Counted from the first letter of the stretch, positions 17,388 to 26,894 are shown. The stretch is DNA of 64,000 nucleotides from Sutcliffiella horikoshii (GCF_008180725.1 NZ_VTEV01000003.1:63883-127882), one strand, 5' to 3'. Notes: a model not told the origin generated them from the letters alone. Translations and numbers: made by a program.

Positions 17388-17729
17388 TTAACAACAAGTA
17401 ATTCTAAGTCCTTTTTCCTCGAGCTCTTTCAACTTTTCTTCTAGTGAAGGAACATGCACTAATATAGAAGTGATTAATCCATAGTGCGGATGTTCGGTAT
17501 TGATGGAATACATAATCCACTGACCTTTTCTTGATTCTTTAACCAGACCCACTTCTTTTAGCTTTTTCACATGCTGACTAATAGAAGGCTGACTCATTTG
17601 GAAAATCTCGACAAACTCACATACACAGCAATCGTGATCTTGTAGAAGAGCCAACATGGAAAGCCTCGTTTTATCACCTAAAATTTTCAGCGTGACAGCC
17701 GCTTCTTCCATCTTCAATACTTGTTGCAT
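17388..17729 (-). CDS. arsR: ArsR arsenic-responsive repressor
   Basis: 113 residues with an ArsR winged helix (MSQPSISQHVKKLKEVGLV). The As(III) sensor motif is DCCVCEF (Cys34, Cys35, Cys37), close to the classical ELCVCDL. The protein ends in ITCC (Cys112-113), an extra thiol pair. ATG follows AGGTGTTCGT. It is the first gene of the operon and should repress the promoter upstream until arsenite binds. Confidence 0.95.
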   Translation of the reverse strand: MQQVLKMEEAAVTLKILGDKTRLSMLALLQDHDCCVCEFVEIFQMSQPSISQHVKKLKEVGLVKESRKGQWIMYSINTEHPHYGLITSILVHVPSLEEKLKELEEKGLRITCC

Positions 17730-17753
17730 ACGAACACCTGCCTTTGGAAAAGA

Positions 17754-17822
17754 TATGCAATATAACCAAACGCTTATATAACAATATGCTTATATAATAA
17801 AACACTTATATGCATGTTTCAA
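17754..17822 (-). promoter_or_regulatory. ars operon promoter with ATATAAG operator repeats
   Basis: Minus-strand -35 TTGAAA (17817-17822) and -10 TATTAT (17794-17799), spacer 17. Three ATATAAG copies and a related GCATAT occur from the spacer to past the start point (about 17754-17812), a plausible ArsR binding region. Confidence 0.7.
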
Positions 17823-17854
17823 GCTTTCTTTTGTAAAGAAATTGTGAAGAATAA

Positions 17855-17883
17855 TTGTAGAATTATCAGATAATTGATATAAT
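17855..17883 (+). promoter_or_regulatory. Promoter of the small gene at 17938
   Basis: -35 TTGTAG (17855-17860), 17-bp spacer and consensus -10 TATAAT (17878-17883). Confidence 0.7.
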
Positions 17884-17937
17884 AAATTCAAGAAAGCGCT
17901 TCCAAAAACATATGAGTGGGAAAGGTGATGCTGTGTT

Positions 17938-18090
17938 ATGATGGACTATCAGTACAGACGACAAGCTTTTCAAAACCTACATGTGGAACAAGAAGAAGCA
18001 AAGAATGATTTAAAACTAAAAGTTAGAAAATCCAAATCGATGTTGGCTACCATAGCCGCATTCTTTTCCTTTTTTCATCACACATCTTAA
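17938..18090 (+). CDS. Unknown small basic protein, 50 residues
   Basis: ATG-ATG at 17938 behind AAAGGTGATG, with a consensus promoter upstream and a terminator overlapping the stop. The product begins MMDYQYRRQAFQNLHVEQEE, has a basic centre (LKLKVRKSKS) and ends with a short hydrophobic tail (MLATIAAFFSFFHHTS). The full set of expression signals makes it a real gene, but I do not recognise a family. The tail is long enough to touch but not clearly span the membrane. It sits divergently from ars. Confidence 0.65.
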   Translation: MMDYQYRRQAFQNLHVEQEEAKNDLKLKVRKSKSMLATIAAFFSFFHHTS

Positions 18091-18112
18091 GGAGCTTTCA
18101 TGCTCCTTTTTA
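18089..18112 (+). terminator. Terminator of the small gene
   Basis: AAGGAGC-TTTCAT-GCTCCTT followed by TTT, beginning in the stop codon. Confidence 0.8.
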
Positions 18113-18128
18113 TTATGCTTTTTTGCAC

Positions 18129-18158
18129 AAAAAAATCGGGACAAAATGAATTGTCCCG
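18129..18158 (-). terminator. Terminator of the SulP gene
   Basis: On the minus strand GGGACAA-TTCATT-TTGTCCC is followed by GATTTTTTT. Confidence 0.85.
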
Positions 18159-18173
18159 TTAATTAACTATTTA

Positions 18174-19637
18174 TTAATGCCCTGAAGTAGCAGATAAACC
18201 TACTCGGTCAATTAGTGTCTTACTTTCATCATTAAGGCCAATGATGCTCACATTCTTACCCAGTCTTTGATATTTCAATACCGTTTTGGAAATTGCAGTG
18301 ACTGCAGATTGATCCCAAATATGCGTGTTACTAAAATCTATGATGATTTCTTTTGGGTCATTATTATAATCGAATAAATCTACAAAGTGACTCATCGTTC
18401 CAAAGAACATTTGTCCAGAGATTTGATAATGCATGACCTCTTCTTTTAATGTCATAGTTGCTTTGATTTTCGCCATCTTCCACCCGAAGATTAGTGCACT
18501 TAGAACAACCCCTGCGGCTACACCTTTTGCAAGGTCGTGAGTATAAACAACAATAGCAACCGTTACAACCATTACTACTGCATCAGCGCGAGGTATTTTG
18601 TGCAGTTCTCGAATGGACTGCCAATCAAATGTTCCAATGGAAACCATAATCATTACTCCGACAAGTGCAGCCATCGGAATTTGAACCACTACATCTCCAA
18701 GCACCATGATGAGGAATAGAAGGAATGTCCCTGCCACTAATGCAGAAAGCCTTCCACGGCCACCTGATTTAACGTTAATGACAGATTGTCCAATCATGGC
18801 ACAACCAGCCATACCACCAAAGAACCCGGTTACGACATTAGCGATACCTTGTCCTTTCATTTCTCTATTCTTATCACTCTTAGTATCTGTCATTTCGTCT
18901 ACGATTGTTGCGGTTAAAAGAGATTCAAGGTTACCTACGATTGCAAGTGTAAAAGCATAAGGGAGGATAATCATAAATGTCTCCCATGACAAATCAACCA
19001 TTGGGATATGGAAGAAAGGTAAGGTTCTTGAAATTTCTCCTTGATCGCCTACTGTACTTAGTCCAAATCCTCCACCAAAAAGCGTAATTGCCGTGATAAC
19101 AACAATTGCCACTAATGCAGATGGTAAAGCTTTAGTGACTCTTGGAAGCAAGTATATAATGGCAAGTGTAGCAATGACAAACCCTACCATTATCCAAGAT
19201 CCTCCTTTTTCTGGAGTGAAATGGACTAATTGTGCGGTAAAAATTAAGATTGCTAAAGCATTAACAAATCCAATTATTACTGCCTGAGGAAGAAAAGATA
19301 TATATTTCCCAAGCTTAAATACACCCATTAGAATCTGGATGATACCTGTTAAGACAGTAGCTGCGAACAAATACTCAATTCCGTGATCTGCAACCAATGT
19401 AATCATCAGTAAAGCCATTGCTCCGGTTGCAGCAGAAATCATCCCTGGTCGTCCACCTGTAAAAGCGATAACCACGGCAATACAGAAGGATGCATAAAGG
19501 CCTACCATCGGGTCAACACCTGCAATGATAGAAAATGCGATCGCTTCAGGAATGAGGGCTAATGCTACGGTCATACCGGCAAGTACGTCACCACGCACGT
19601 TGCCAAACCATTCTTGTTTTAAGTTTGCTACGTTCAT
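18174..19637 (-). CDS. SulP family anion transporter with STAS domain
   Basis: 487 residues. Ten to twelve membrane helices are followed by a short cytosolic STAS domain (about 390-487; [16 protein letters not shown]). The N-terminus has the SulP signature [20 protein letters not shown], and [28 protein letters not shown] lies mid-protein. SulP proteins move sulfate, bicarbonate or other anions, and the sequence alone does not decide; the compact form resembles BicA-like bicarbonate transporters. ATG follows AAGAGGTGTGCT. It is a single-gene unit at the right edge of the accessory block. Confidence 0.85.
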   Translation of the reverse strand: MNVANLKQEWFGNVRGDVLAGMTVALALIPEAIAFSIIAGVDPMVGLYASFCIAVVIAFTGGRPGMISAATGAMALLMITLVADHGIEYLFAATVLTGIIQILMGVFKLGKYISFLPQAVIIGFVNALAILIFTAQLVHFTPEKGGSWIMVGFVIATLAIIYLLPRVTKALPSALVAIVVITAITLFGGGFGLSTVGDQGEISRTLPFFHIPMVDLSWETFMIILPYAFTLAIVGNLESLLTATIVDEMTDTKSDKNREMKGQGIANVVTGFFGGMAGCAMIGQSVINVKSGGRGRLSALVAGTFLLFLIMVLGDVVVQIPMAALVGVMIMVSIGTFDWQSIRELHKIPRADAVVMVVTVAIVVYTHDLAKGVAAGVVLSALIFGWKMAKIKATMTLKEEVMHYQISGQMFFGTMSHFVDLFDYNNDPKEIIIDFSNTHIWDQSAVTAISKTVLKYQRLGKNVSIIGLNDESKTLIDRVGLSATSGH

Positions 19638-19669
19638 AGCACACCTCTTTCTAGTTTATTTAGTTTTGT

Positions 19670-19743
19670 GACTTTCTACTCTCAAGAAAGTCGGGTCCGT
19701 TTGCAACAGAAAGAATCATACCACATATTTTCTAGGCTGAAAA
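19670..19743 (-). promoter_or_regulatory. SulP promoter and leader hairpin
   Basis: Minus-strand -35 TTTTCA (19738-19743), 17-bp spacer, -10 TATGAT (19715-19720) preceded by TG. The leader forms an 8-bp hairpin, GACTTTCT-N7-AGAAAGTC (19670-19692), with no T run; perhaps an mRNA stabiliser. Confidence 0.5.
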
Positions 19744-19844
19744 TCAGCATGAAAACGGGAACATGCGAGAATACCTCTATAATTCTTCCTTTTTCTCAAT
19801 CAATCTCTTGTTTTTGTATATCTGTAAAAAAATAGACAATGAAT

Positions 19845-19885
19845 CAAAAAGAAAAGCTCTGTTCAATAAGAACAAAGCTCTTTTC
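19845..19885 (-). terminator. Terminator of the pst-phoU operon
   Basis: On the minus strand AAGAGCTTTGTTC pairs with GAACAGAGCTTTT and is followed by CTTTTT, at the phoU stop codon. Confidence 0.8.
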
Positions 19886-19886
19886 T

Positions 19887-20546
19887 TTAGTCATTCAATT
19901 CGTAATGGCTACCCTTTACAAGATAGAATATATTCTCTGATATATTGGTGGTGTGATCGGCCATACGCTCAATATATCGGCAGATGAAGCTCAATTGGGT
20001 AATTTCAGGAATCATATCAGGGTGGTCTTTTGTCAACTGCAGTAGCTCACGGATGTTTTGACCGTATAGCTCGTCCACTTGATCATCCATGTCCGCTACC
20101 TTCTTCGCTAAGACTACATCTTCATCATAATAAGCTTTCAATGCAAGTGATAACATTTCAGTTGCAATGCTATGCATTTTCTCAATTTTCTCAAGTTGAA
20201 TGATTGGTTGAGTGTTTTTCCCGATTCTTATCGTCGATTTTGCAATATTTACAGCAAAGTCTGCGATACGCTCTACATCCGTGGAGATTTTTATCGCTAC
20301 AAAGATTCTACGTAAATCAATCGCCACTGGTTGCTGTTTGGCAATAAGAAGAATAGCAAAGTCATTTATCTCTTCATCTAAACGGTCTGCCTTGTTGTCC
20401 TCTTCAATGATTTGAAGCGCAAGATCCACGTTTTGATTTGTTAAGGCGTCAATGGATTTTCCCATTGCAATTTCAGCCAAACTACCAAGTTCCAATAATT
20501 TATCTCTTAACGTTTCTAAATCCACATGAAATTGACGCAATACCAT
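19887..20546 (-). CDS. phoU: Phosphate signalling protein PhoU
   Basis: 219 residues, all-helical, two PhoU repeats of about 100 residues each. The metal-binding E/DxxxD-type motifs occur as DVERIADFAVNIAK and CRYIERMADHTTNI. PhoU links PstSCAB activity to the PhoR sensor and limits phosphate uptake. It follows pstB by 23 bp as the last gene of the operon. B. subtilis lacks PhoU at its pst locus as I recall, so its presence is a difference. Confidence 0.93.
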   Translation of the reverse strand: MVLRQFHVDLETLRDKLLELGSLAEIAMGKSIDALTNQNVDLALQIIEEDNKADRLDEEINDFAILLIAKQQPVAIDLRRIFVAIKISTDVERIADFAVNIAKSTIRIGKNTQPIIQLEKIEKMHSIATEMLSLALKAYYDEDVVLAKKVADMDDQVDELYGQNIRELLQLTKDHPDMIPEITQLSFICRYIERMADHTTNISENIFYLVKGSHYELND

Positions 20547-20569
20547 CTACCTCTTCCTCTCTACCTTTA

Positions 20570-21391
20570 TTATCCGAATCGACCAGTAATATAGTCTTCT
20601 GTACGCTTATCTGACGGATTAGAGAACAATTTATCTGTTTCAGAATATTCTACCACTTCTCCATTTAAGAAGAAAGCTGTTCTGTCGGATATACGTGCAG
20701 CCTGTTGCATATTATGCGTAACAATGACGATACTGTAGTCTTTCTTTAATTCTTGAACGAGTTCTTCCACTTTAAGAGTAGAGATAGGGTCAAGTGCAGA
20801 TGTTGGTTCATCCATTAAGATAACGTCCGGCTCGATTGCCAAACAACGAGCAATACATAAACGCTGCTGTTGACCACCAGATAGACCATATGCGTTTTCT
20901 TTTAGACGGTCCTTCACTTCATCCCAAATAGCCGCTCCACGTAAGCTTTTTTCCACAATTTCATCAAGGACTTTTTTGTTACGGATTCCGTGAATTCTTG
21001 GTCCATAAGCAATATTGTCATAAATGGATTTCGGGAACGGGTTAGGCTTTTGGAATACCATTCCTACATTTGTTCTTAGTTCTTCGACTTTATAGGATTT
21101 ACCTAAAATGTTCTTTTCACGATAAAGGATATCACCAGAAACTCTTACACTTGGTACTAATTCAACCATACGGTTCAATGTCTTGATATATGTGGATTTC
21201 CCGCATCCGGAAGGTCCGATAATTGCCGTCACTTCGTTTTCATAGATCGGCAAGTTGATGTTTTTCAACGCTAAATTTTCCCCGTACCATAGGTTCAAAT
21301 CTTTTGTATGATACACAATACTTTTGTCTTTTGGAGTTATTGTTTTAGAAGAATTGTTCTTCGTTTCACGTTCAGGCACCGTAATTTGCAT
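20570..21391 (-). CDS. pstB: Phosphate ABC transporter ATP-binding protein PstB
   Basis: 273 residues. Walker [10 protein letters not shown] (about 59-67), ABC signature [13 protein letters not shown], Walker [14 protein letters not shown]. The phosphate-specific motif [22 protein letters not shown] follows the Q-loop. A basic/polar N-terminal extension of about 25 residues precedes the domain. ATG follows AGGAGGAATCATCT. A single pstB is present, whereas B. subtilis carries two. Confidence 0.96.
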   Translation of the reverse strand: MQITVPERETKNNSSKTITPKDKSIVYHTKDLNLWYGENLALKNINLPIYENEVTAIIGPSGCGKSTYIKTLNRMVELVPSVRVSGDILYREKNILGKSYKVEELRTNVGMVFQKPNPFPKSIYDNIAYGPRIHGIRNKKVLDEIVEKSLRGAAIWDEVKDRLKENAYGLSGGQQQRLCIARCLAIEPDVILMDEPTSALDPISTLKVEELVQELKKDYSIVIVTHNMQQAARISDRTAFFLNGEVVEYSETDKLFSNPSDKRTEDYITGRFG

Positions 21392-21409
21392 AGATGATTC
21401 CTCCTAGGA

Positions 21410-22294
21410 TTAAAATCTTCTTTGGAATTTATTTCGAATAACAACTGCAATGGAATTCATGACTAATAAAATGAAAAGTAGTACTACGATAGTAGCTGCT
21501 GCTAAGTTTGCATATTCTGCAACAAGAGCTGCGTCAATTGTCCAGTAGTAAATTTGCATTGGAAGTACCGTGAATTTGTCAAAAATCCCCTCAGGTAGCG
21601 GAATTAATAACGCTGGAATTCCCAATACAACTAGTGGAGCTGTTTCCCCGATGGCGCGTGATAACGCAAGGATAACTCCTGTTAAAATACCCGGTAATGA
21701 AGCTGGCAAAACGATATTCTTAATTGTTTGCCATTTAGTCGCACCCATTCCATAAGATGCTTCTCTTAAGTAACCAGGAACAGAGCGGATTGCTTCTTGA
21801 CTCGCTACTACTACGATAGGAAGAACTAATAATGCCATTGTCAGACCACCAGCGAGCACGATATTTCCAAGGCCAGCCGCTCTAACAAAAATAGTTAATC
21901 CCAAAATACCAAATACAATGGAAGGTACACCTGCTAGGTTTGAAATATTTGTTTGTAAAAAGCGTTGTAGGCGTCCTTTTTTTGCATACTCTTCTAAATA
22001 GATAGCCGTTCCAACCCCTAAAAACAAAGTGATTGGCGCAACGACTAACATTAGCCATACAGTACCCATAATGGCACCCATAATTCCAGCTCGATCTGCC
22101 ATTGTGGATAATTTATTCGTGATAAATTGAAGATCAATCCAACCTATACTCTGTGAAATAACACGGTAAAAAAGAATAATGAGTACAACAAGACCAATTA
22201 ATGTCGCTGCTAAAAATAATGATTTAGCGATATTGTTCACCGTTAATCTTGAATTCATTTTCTTTTGTACTTGAGCTGCATCAACATACTTCAT
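21410..22294 (-). CDS. pstA: Phosphate ABC transporter permease PstA
   Basis: 294 residues with six membrane helices. The permease EAA motif is ASYGMGATKWQTIKNIVLPASLPGI; ALSRAIGETAPLV is typical of PstA. ATG follows GGGAGGAATATTAAG. It is separated by one base from the pstC stop. Confidence 0.95.
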   Translation of the reverse strand: MKYVDAAQVQKKMNSRLTVNNIAKSLFLAATLIGLVVLIILFYRVISQSIGWIDLQFITNKLSTMADRAGIMGAIMGTVWLMLVVAPITLFLGVGTAIYLEEYAKKGRLQRFLQTNISNLAGVPSIVFGILGLTIFVRAAGLGNIVLAGGLTMALLVLPIVVVASQEAIRSVPGYLREASYGMGATKWQTIKNIVLPASLPGILTGVILALSRAIGETAPLVVLGIPALLIPLPEGIFDKFTVLPMQIYYWTIDAALVAEYANLAAATIVVLLFILLVMNSIAVVIRNKFQRRF

Positions 22295-22295
22295 C

Positions 22296-23237
22296 TTAAT
22301 ATTCCTCCCTATACTTGCGAGAGATATACTGGGCGATTAGGTTCATGATAAGTGTAAACACAAACAAGGTCATCGCAACAGCATACAAGCTATAATATAA
22401 AGTTGAACCAGCTGGTGCATCTCCACCGGTTACTTCCACAATGTATGCGGTCATCGTTTGCATAGATTGTGTGACGTCAAACGTAAAGTTCTTTGTACTT
22501 CCACTCGCAATCGTTACAATCATCGTTTCACCGATTGCACGGGAAATAGCTAGAACAAATGATGCGACAATTCCAGACATAGCTGCAGGAACTACTACTT
22601 TCCAAGCAACCTCAAGTTTCGTTGATCCAAGTGCCAATGCTCCCTCTCTCATTGCATTGGGAACGGAGCTCATCGCATCTTCCGATAAAGAGGCAACCAT
22701 TGGAATGATCATAATTCCCATTACTATTCCTGGACTGAGGATATTGGTTGGTTCTAAACCAGGAATGATTTGTCTTAATAGAGGAGTTACAAATGTGAAT
22801 GCAAAGAATCCGTAAACGATTGTAGGAATTCCTGCTAGCACCTCTAAGATAGGTTTTAAAATTCTTCGTACTCTATCTGATGCATATTCGCTTAAGAAAA
22901 TTGCACTCATTAAACCGATAGGGATTGCCACAACCATGGCAATGACGGAAGAAATAATTGTTCCTGTCAATAAAGGAAGCACACCGAATTGTGCATTTTC
23001 ACCTAAAGGTTTTAATTGTGTACCAGTAAAGAAATCAAGAAACGGAATTCTAGTAAAGAATTCTACTGTTTCAAATAATAATGTAAAAATAATACCTAAT
23101 GTTGTAAAAATAGAAATGGTTGCGATACCCAAAAGAAACTTAGGCACAAACGCTTCAATAAACCTATTTGTGTTCAGAGTCGTCTTTTTCTTATTGATTA
23201 ACTCTCTCACATTGATGCTGTCTTTCTGATTAGCCAA
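22296..23237 (-). CDS. pstC: Phosphate ABC transporter permease PstC
   Basis: 313 residues, six membrane helices. EAA loop REGALALGSTKLEVAWKVVVPAAMSGI, then ISRAIGETMIVTIASG. A longer frame starts at ATG 23255 but lacks a ribosome binding site; AAAGGGGAT stands 7 nt before TTG 23235-23237 (LANQKDSINVREL), which is the chosen start. It heads the membrane part of the transporter, 112 bp after pstS. Confidence 0.94.
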   Translation of the reverse strand: MANQKDSINVRELINKKKTTLNTNRFIEAFVPKFLLGIATISIFTTLGIIFTLLFETVEFFTRIPFLDFFTGTQLKPLGENAQFGVLPLLTGTIISSVIAMVVAIPIGLMSAIFLSEYASDRVRRILKPILEVLAGIPTIVYGFFAFTFVTPLLRQIIPGLEPTNILSPGIVMGIMIIPMVASLSEDAMSSVPNAMREGALALGSTKLEVAWKVVVPAAMSGIVASFVLAISRAIGETMIVTIASGSTKNFTFDVTQSMQTMTAYIVEVTGGDAPAGSTLYYSLYAVAMTLFVFTLIMNLIAQYISRKYREEY

Positions 23238-23308
23238 TTTGAAATCCCCTTTCATCCTTTACCCTAACGTAACAAGGACCATCCAAAGCCTATTTTAAAA
23301 TACATAGA

Positions 23309-23341
23309 GGAAGATGAGCAGCAAGGAGCCCCTCATCTTCC
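23309..23341 (-). terminator. Attenuator hairpin between pstS and pstC
   Basis: On the minus strand GGAAGATGAG pairs perfectly with CTCATCTTCC around 13 nt, followed by a T-containing but not pure T run (TCTATGTATTTT). It would give excess PstS over the membrane components. Confidence 0.7.
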
Positions 23342-23349
23342 CTGAAAAC

Positions 23350-24336
23350 TTACTTTAAACCTTCAAGCTCTTCTACTGCAGTTTTGATTTCTTCATCTGT
23401 CAATGGAGCAAATCCTGTTTCACTTGCTACAGTTTGTGCATTTTCCATTGTGTAGATTGCATAGTCAAGTACTTGAGGCTTTTCTTTCGCCATACCTACG
23501 TTTAAGTAAGTGAATACTGGGCGAGTAAAGTTTGCATAGTCACCGTCTTCAGCGATTGTGTCAAGAGAAGGTTCTACAGGACCATTACCGAAGTCAACTT
23601 TTACAGCCGTTAATTTATCTGTATTGCTTGCATAGTAACCGTAACCGAAGAATCCGATTGCGTTTTTATCTTTAGAAACAAGGTCTACTAGTGTAGAGTA
23701 TTCTTGTTGTAAGTTAACACCTTCAACTAAATCTTTTTCTTCAAGGATTTTTTCCCAGAAGAACTCATATGTTCCGTGGTTTTCGTTTGGACCGTAAGCT
23801 TTGATTGGCTCATTCGGGAAATCTGGATTGATATCAGACCAGTTTTTAATATTGCCTTCAGCTAAGAAGATCTTTTTAATGTCTTCTTCCGTTAATTCAG
23901 TTGCCCAGTCATTTTCTTTGTTGATTACGATTGTTAAACCGTCAAGTGCAACTTTCATTTCTTTTACTTCCATGCCAAGCTCATCAGCTTGTGCTTTCTC
24001 TTCATCTTTAATTGTACGAGATGCGTTATTGAAATCAGTCCCGTCTTCTACTAGGAATTTCTTGAATCCAGCAGATGTACCAGCACGACTTACTTCAACA
24101 GATACGCCCTCTTGAGCTTCTGTCATGTATTTTTCAGCCATTAAGGACATGAAAGGAAATACTGTTCCAGATCCATCAATTACTACACTACCTTCAAGTT
24201 CTTCTCCGCCTTCAGCTGATGCTCCTTCTGAAGATCCTTCGTTACCACCGTTGTTGTTTGCATTCCCACATGCTGCAGCGAATACCGCAAGTGATGCAAC
24301 GATAGCTAGTAATAAAAAACGTTTGAAGCTTTTCAT
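23350..24336 (-). CDS. pstS: Phosphate-binding lipoprotein PstS
   Basis: 328 residues. The signal peptide ends in a lipobox AAC with Cys23, followed by a Gly/Asn/Ser-rich linker. The phosphate-binding region includes VVIDGSGTVFPF and SRAGTSAGF. It is anchored outside the membrane and delivers phosphate to PstCA. ATG follows AGGGGGAATTAAGAA. Expression is governed by the Pho box upstream. Confidence 0.95.
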   Translation of the reverse strand: MKSFKRFLLLAIVASLAVFAAACGNANNNGGNEGSSEGASAEGGEELEGSVVIDGSGTVFPFMSLMAEKYMTEAQEGVSVEVSRAGTSAGFKKFLVEDGTDFNNASRTIKDEEKAQADELGMEVKEMKVALDGLTIVINKENDWATELTEEDIKKIFLAEGNIKNWSDINPDFPNEPIKAYGPNENHGTYEFFWEKILEEKDLVEGVNLQQEYSTLVDLVSKDKNAIGFFGYGYYASNTDKLTAVKVDFGNGPVEPSLDTIAEDGDYANFTRPVFTYLNVGMAKEKPQVLDYAIYTMENAQTVASETGFAPLTDEEIKTAVEELEGLK

Positions 24337-24418
24337 TTCTTAATTCCCCCTAAGGTTTTTGTTTTGTTTGATGTTTCTGTGTTTATCTTGCCCTACGAAT
24401 AATAGAATATAACTTGTG

Positions 24419-24457
24419 TGTTAACTACGTATGAATCAAGTGTAAAGGTTTTGTAAA
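24419..24457 (-). promoter_or_regulatory. Pho box (PhoP-binding direct repeats) upstream of pstS
   Basis: On the minus strand four hexamers occur with exact 5-bp spacers: TTTACA, TTTACA, TTCATA, TTAACA. This is the B. subtilis-type PhoP box (TT(A/T/C)ACA repeats). A -10-like TATTAT follows about 14 bp downstream. Confidence 0.88.
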
Positions 24458-24545
24458 TGTCGTTTTTCCTGTAGTTTTATAGGGAATAATGAAGGAATTT
24501 TGTGTATGTTTGCTATTGCAAAATATATATACGGGCATAAGGACG

Positions 24546-24577
24546 CAAAAAAGCACCCCTATTTGGAGTGCTTTTTT
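24546..24577 (-). terminator. Terminator of pbpA
   Basis: AAAAAAGCACTCC-AAATA-GGGGTGCTTTTTT on the minus strand; symmetric, so it may work in both directions. Confidence 0.85.
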
Positions 24578-24581
24578 ACTA

Positions 24582-26744
24582 TTACTCTGTATCTTCTTCG
24601 TTATTTTGTTCTTCTGATTCCTCTAGATTCTCTTCAGTTTTTTCCCCATTAGCACGTTCTTTCTTTAAGTTGAAGTAAGCATCCATAACCGCATCACCAA
24701 TCCGGGTACTTATTCCACCTGTTACATTAAAGTCAGTAGATGCATAAGGGACCATAATCGCAAAAGCGATTTCTGGATCGTCATAAGGAGCATAACCTAC
24801 TAAATTAAAGTTAAGCGTTTCATAGGAGCGTCGTTCTCCATTAGGAAGATACTCTATATACCTTGACTGTGCTGTTCCGGACTTCCCAGCTGGTTTATAT
24901 TCCTTCATTGTAGAACTTTTTGCCGTTCCTCTTGATCCATGATAAACCCTGATAAAACCATCTTGAACTCGCTTAATTTGACTATCTGTCATGTCTACTC
25001 TGTTCATTACTTTAGGTTCAAATGGTTCCACTACACGACCTAAACCTTCCCCATTATTCGGCTCTCTAATTTCTTTTACTAATTGGGGCTGCATTCTATA
25101 ACCTCCATTTGCAATGGTAGAAACGTATTGAGCCAGTTGGAGAGTAGTGTACGTATCATATTGTCCGATGGATAAATCTAGAAGCAGACCAGGCAGACTA
25201 GTTTCTGTGCCTTCAACTCCGGCAGATTCACGGGGAAGGTCAATTCCTGTTTCTACCCCTAAACCGAATTGAGCCAAATAGGATCTAAATGTATCATAAG
25301 CGTCTGGTGGTATATACAACGGCTGCCTTGGCGAGTAATTTGCACCGGCAATAGCCATCGCAATTCTGAACATATACACGTTCGAAGACCTTTCCAGTGC
25401 TGTTAAATCATTAATACTCCCCATATTGGTATAAGAAGCCTTTCTTAAAGCTTCTGATCCGCGACCAATATATAAAGGTGAATCATATAAATAAGAATTT
25501 GGTTGGATGACGCCATGCTGATAACCTGCTAGCACTGAAGCTCCTTTCACCGTTGAACCTGGTTCATAAGCTTCTTGAATGGCACCCAATGCATTATCAT
25601 AGATTTTTAATTGGCCATCTTCTTCATCACGAATTAATTGCTTTCCTGCAAGTGAAAGAACTTCCCCAGTTTTTGGATTCATAACTACAACAAAAGCACG
25701 GTCTAGAAATCTTGCTTTGGCACTTGGGGTTGCTCTTGTTTGAAGCATTTCTTCTATTAACACTTCTTCGACTTTTTGCTGGAATTCCATATCAATTGAT
25801 AAGATCAAATCTTTCCCACGCTGTCCATCATAAACTTTTTCTTGGCGAAGGAGGTTTCCACCCGTATCTGTCACATTACGCACTCTTGCCTTTTGACCTT
25901 GAAGAACATTTTCGTATTGTGCTTCTAATTGAGAGGTACCGATTCGATCATTTCTACTATATCCACGTGCAAGGAATTCATCAATCTTCTCACTTGGTAT
26001 TCCTGACTCTGAAGTTGAAACTTTGCCAAAAACAGAATCTAGGGTTGATCCATAAGCATAAGATCGGATGAAATCTGTTGTAATATCTACACCAGGCAAG
26101 TCTGTTAACATTTCACTGACCATTGCAAATTCCTTTGCGGTCACATCTTGGTTCTTAACAATTTGCGGGGTCAGTGCATACCCTTTATTAAACTCTCTGA
26201 AGATAGCGAGTATTTTTTTTTCTTCTTCTGTAATCTCATCTAATTGCTCTTTCGTAATTCTATCTAATTGCAAATCGTATAAGTCACTTTCTTCTAAATC
26301 ACCATCTGAAACCTTTTTTCGATCTTCATCTGTTATTAATTTTGCCGCTTCTTCAGGTCGAGTCAAAATCCAATAATCTTTCTTATCCCTCTCCTGAATG
26401 TTTTCAGTATCCATCGTTATTATCTCAGAAAGTTTTTTTGCAACCTCCAACTGTTCCTTTGAGCTGGTGGATTGCATTCTCGTATATGTAATCGCATTTA
26501 ATGGGGTGTTGTCTACAACTACATTACCATTGCGATCATAAATTTTCCCTCTTGGAACTAAAGTATTAACCGTTACGTTTTCAGTCCGATCCACTTCTTT
26601 ACGGTAATCTTCCCCAAAAACGATTTGAACAAATCCAAGTCTTAGAATGAGGGCTGAGAACAGTAAAAAAACCGCAAAAAACAAAAGGTTTAAGCGCGAC
26701 GGGACGTAATTCTTTTTTTTCTTTTTTTGCTTTTGATTGGTCAT
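24582..26744 (-). CDS. pbpA: Class B penicillin-binding protein PBP2A-type
   Basis: 720 residues: a basic cytosolic tail (KQKKKKKNYVPSR), one membrane anchor, a dimerisation/pedestal domain and a C-terminal transpeptidase. Active-site motifs are STVK (PGSTVKGAS, about 417-420), SSN (ERSSNVYM) and KSGTAQ. It cross-links peptidoglycan during cell elongation. The acidic C-terminal tail (EENLEESEEQNNEEDTE) is long. ATG follows AAAAGGTGTAAAGG. Location next to pstS agrees with B. subtilis pbpA. Confidence 0.93.
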   Translation of the reverse strand: MTNQKQKKKKKNYVPSRLNLLFFAVFLLFSALILRLGFVQIVFGEDYRKEVDRTENVTVNTLVPRGKIYDRNGNVVVDNTPLNAITYTRMQSTSSKEQLEVAKKLSEIITMDTENIQERDKKDYWILTRPEEAAKLITDEDRKKVSDGDLEESDLYDLQLDRITKEQLDEITEEEKKILAIFREFNKGYALTPQIVKNQDVTAKEFAMVSEMLTDLPGVDITTDFIRSYAYGSTLDSVFGKVSTSESGIPSEKIDEFLARGYSRNDRIGTSQLEAQYENVLQGQKARVRNVTDTGGNLLRQEKVYDGQRGKDLILSIDMEFQQKVEEVLIEEMLQTRATPSAKARFLDRAFVVVMNPKTGEVLSLAGKQLIRDEEDGQLKIYDNALGAIQEAYEPGSTVKGASVLAGYQHGVIQPNSYLYDSPLYIGRGSEALRKASYTNMGSINDLTALERSSNVYMFRIAMAIAGANYSPRQPLYIPPDAYDTFRSYLAQFGLGVETGIDLPRESAGVEGTETSLPGLLLDLSIGQYDTYTTLQLAQYVSTIANGGYRMQPQLVKEIREPNNGEGLGRVVEPFEPKVMNRVDMTDSQIKRVQDGFIRVYHGSRGTAKSSTMKEYKPAGKSGTAQSRYIEYLPNGERRSYETLNFNLVGYAPYDDPEIAFAIMVPYASTDFNVTGGISTRIGDAVMDAYFNLKKERANGEKTEENLEESEEQNNEEDTE

Positions 26745-26807
26745 CCTTTACACCTTTTCATTAATTATTTCGAGTGGCTAAATTAAGCAACTTGTTTATA
26801 AAAAGTA

Positions 26808-26845
26808 AGAGACACCTACGCTAGTCTGTATAGGTGCCTGTGTCA
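26808..26845 (-). terminator. Probable terminator of yqgE
   Basis: On the minus strand GCACCTA-N12-TAGGTGTC is followed by TCTTACTTTTT. Confidence 0.55.
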
Positions 26846-26894
26846 TTTTCTATTGTATAGGAAATCGCAATAAATTTCTATTATTAAATCCCTA

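Noticed and set aside
19670-19692. Known riboswitch in front of the SulP gene
   Set aside because: Only a simple 8-bp hairpin is present with no conserved aptamer motif that I recognise.
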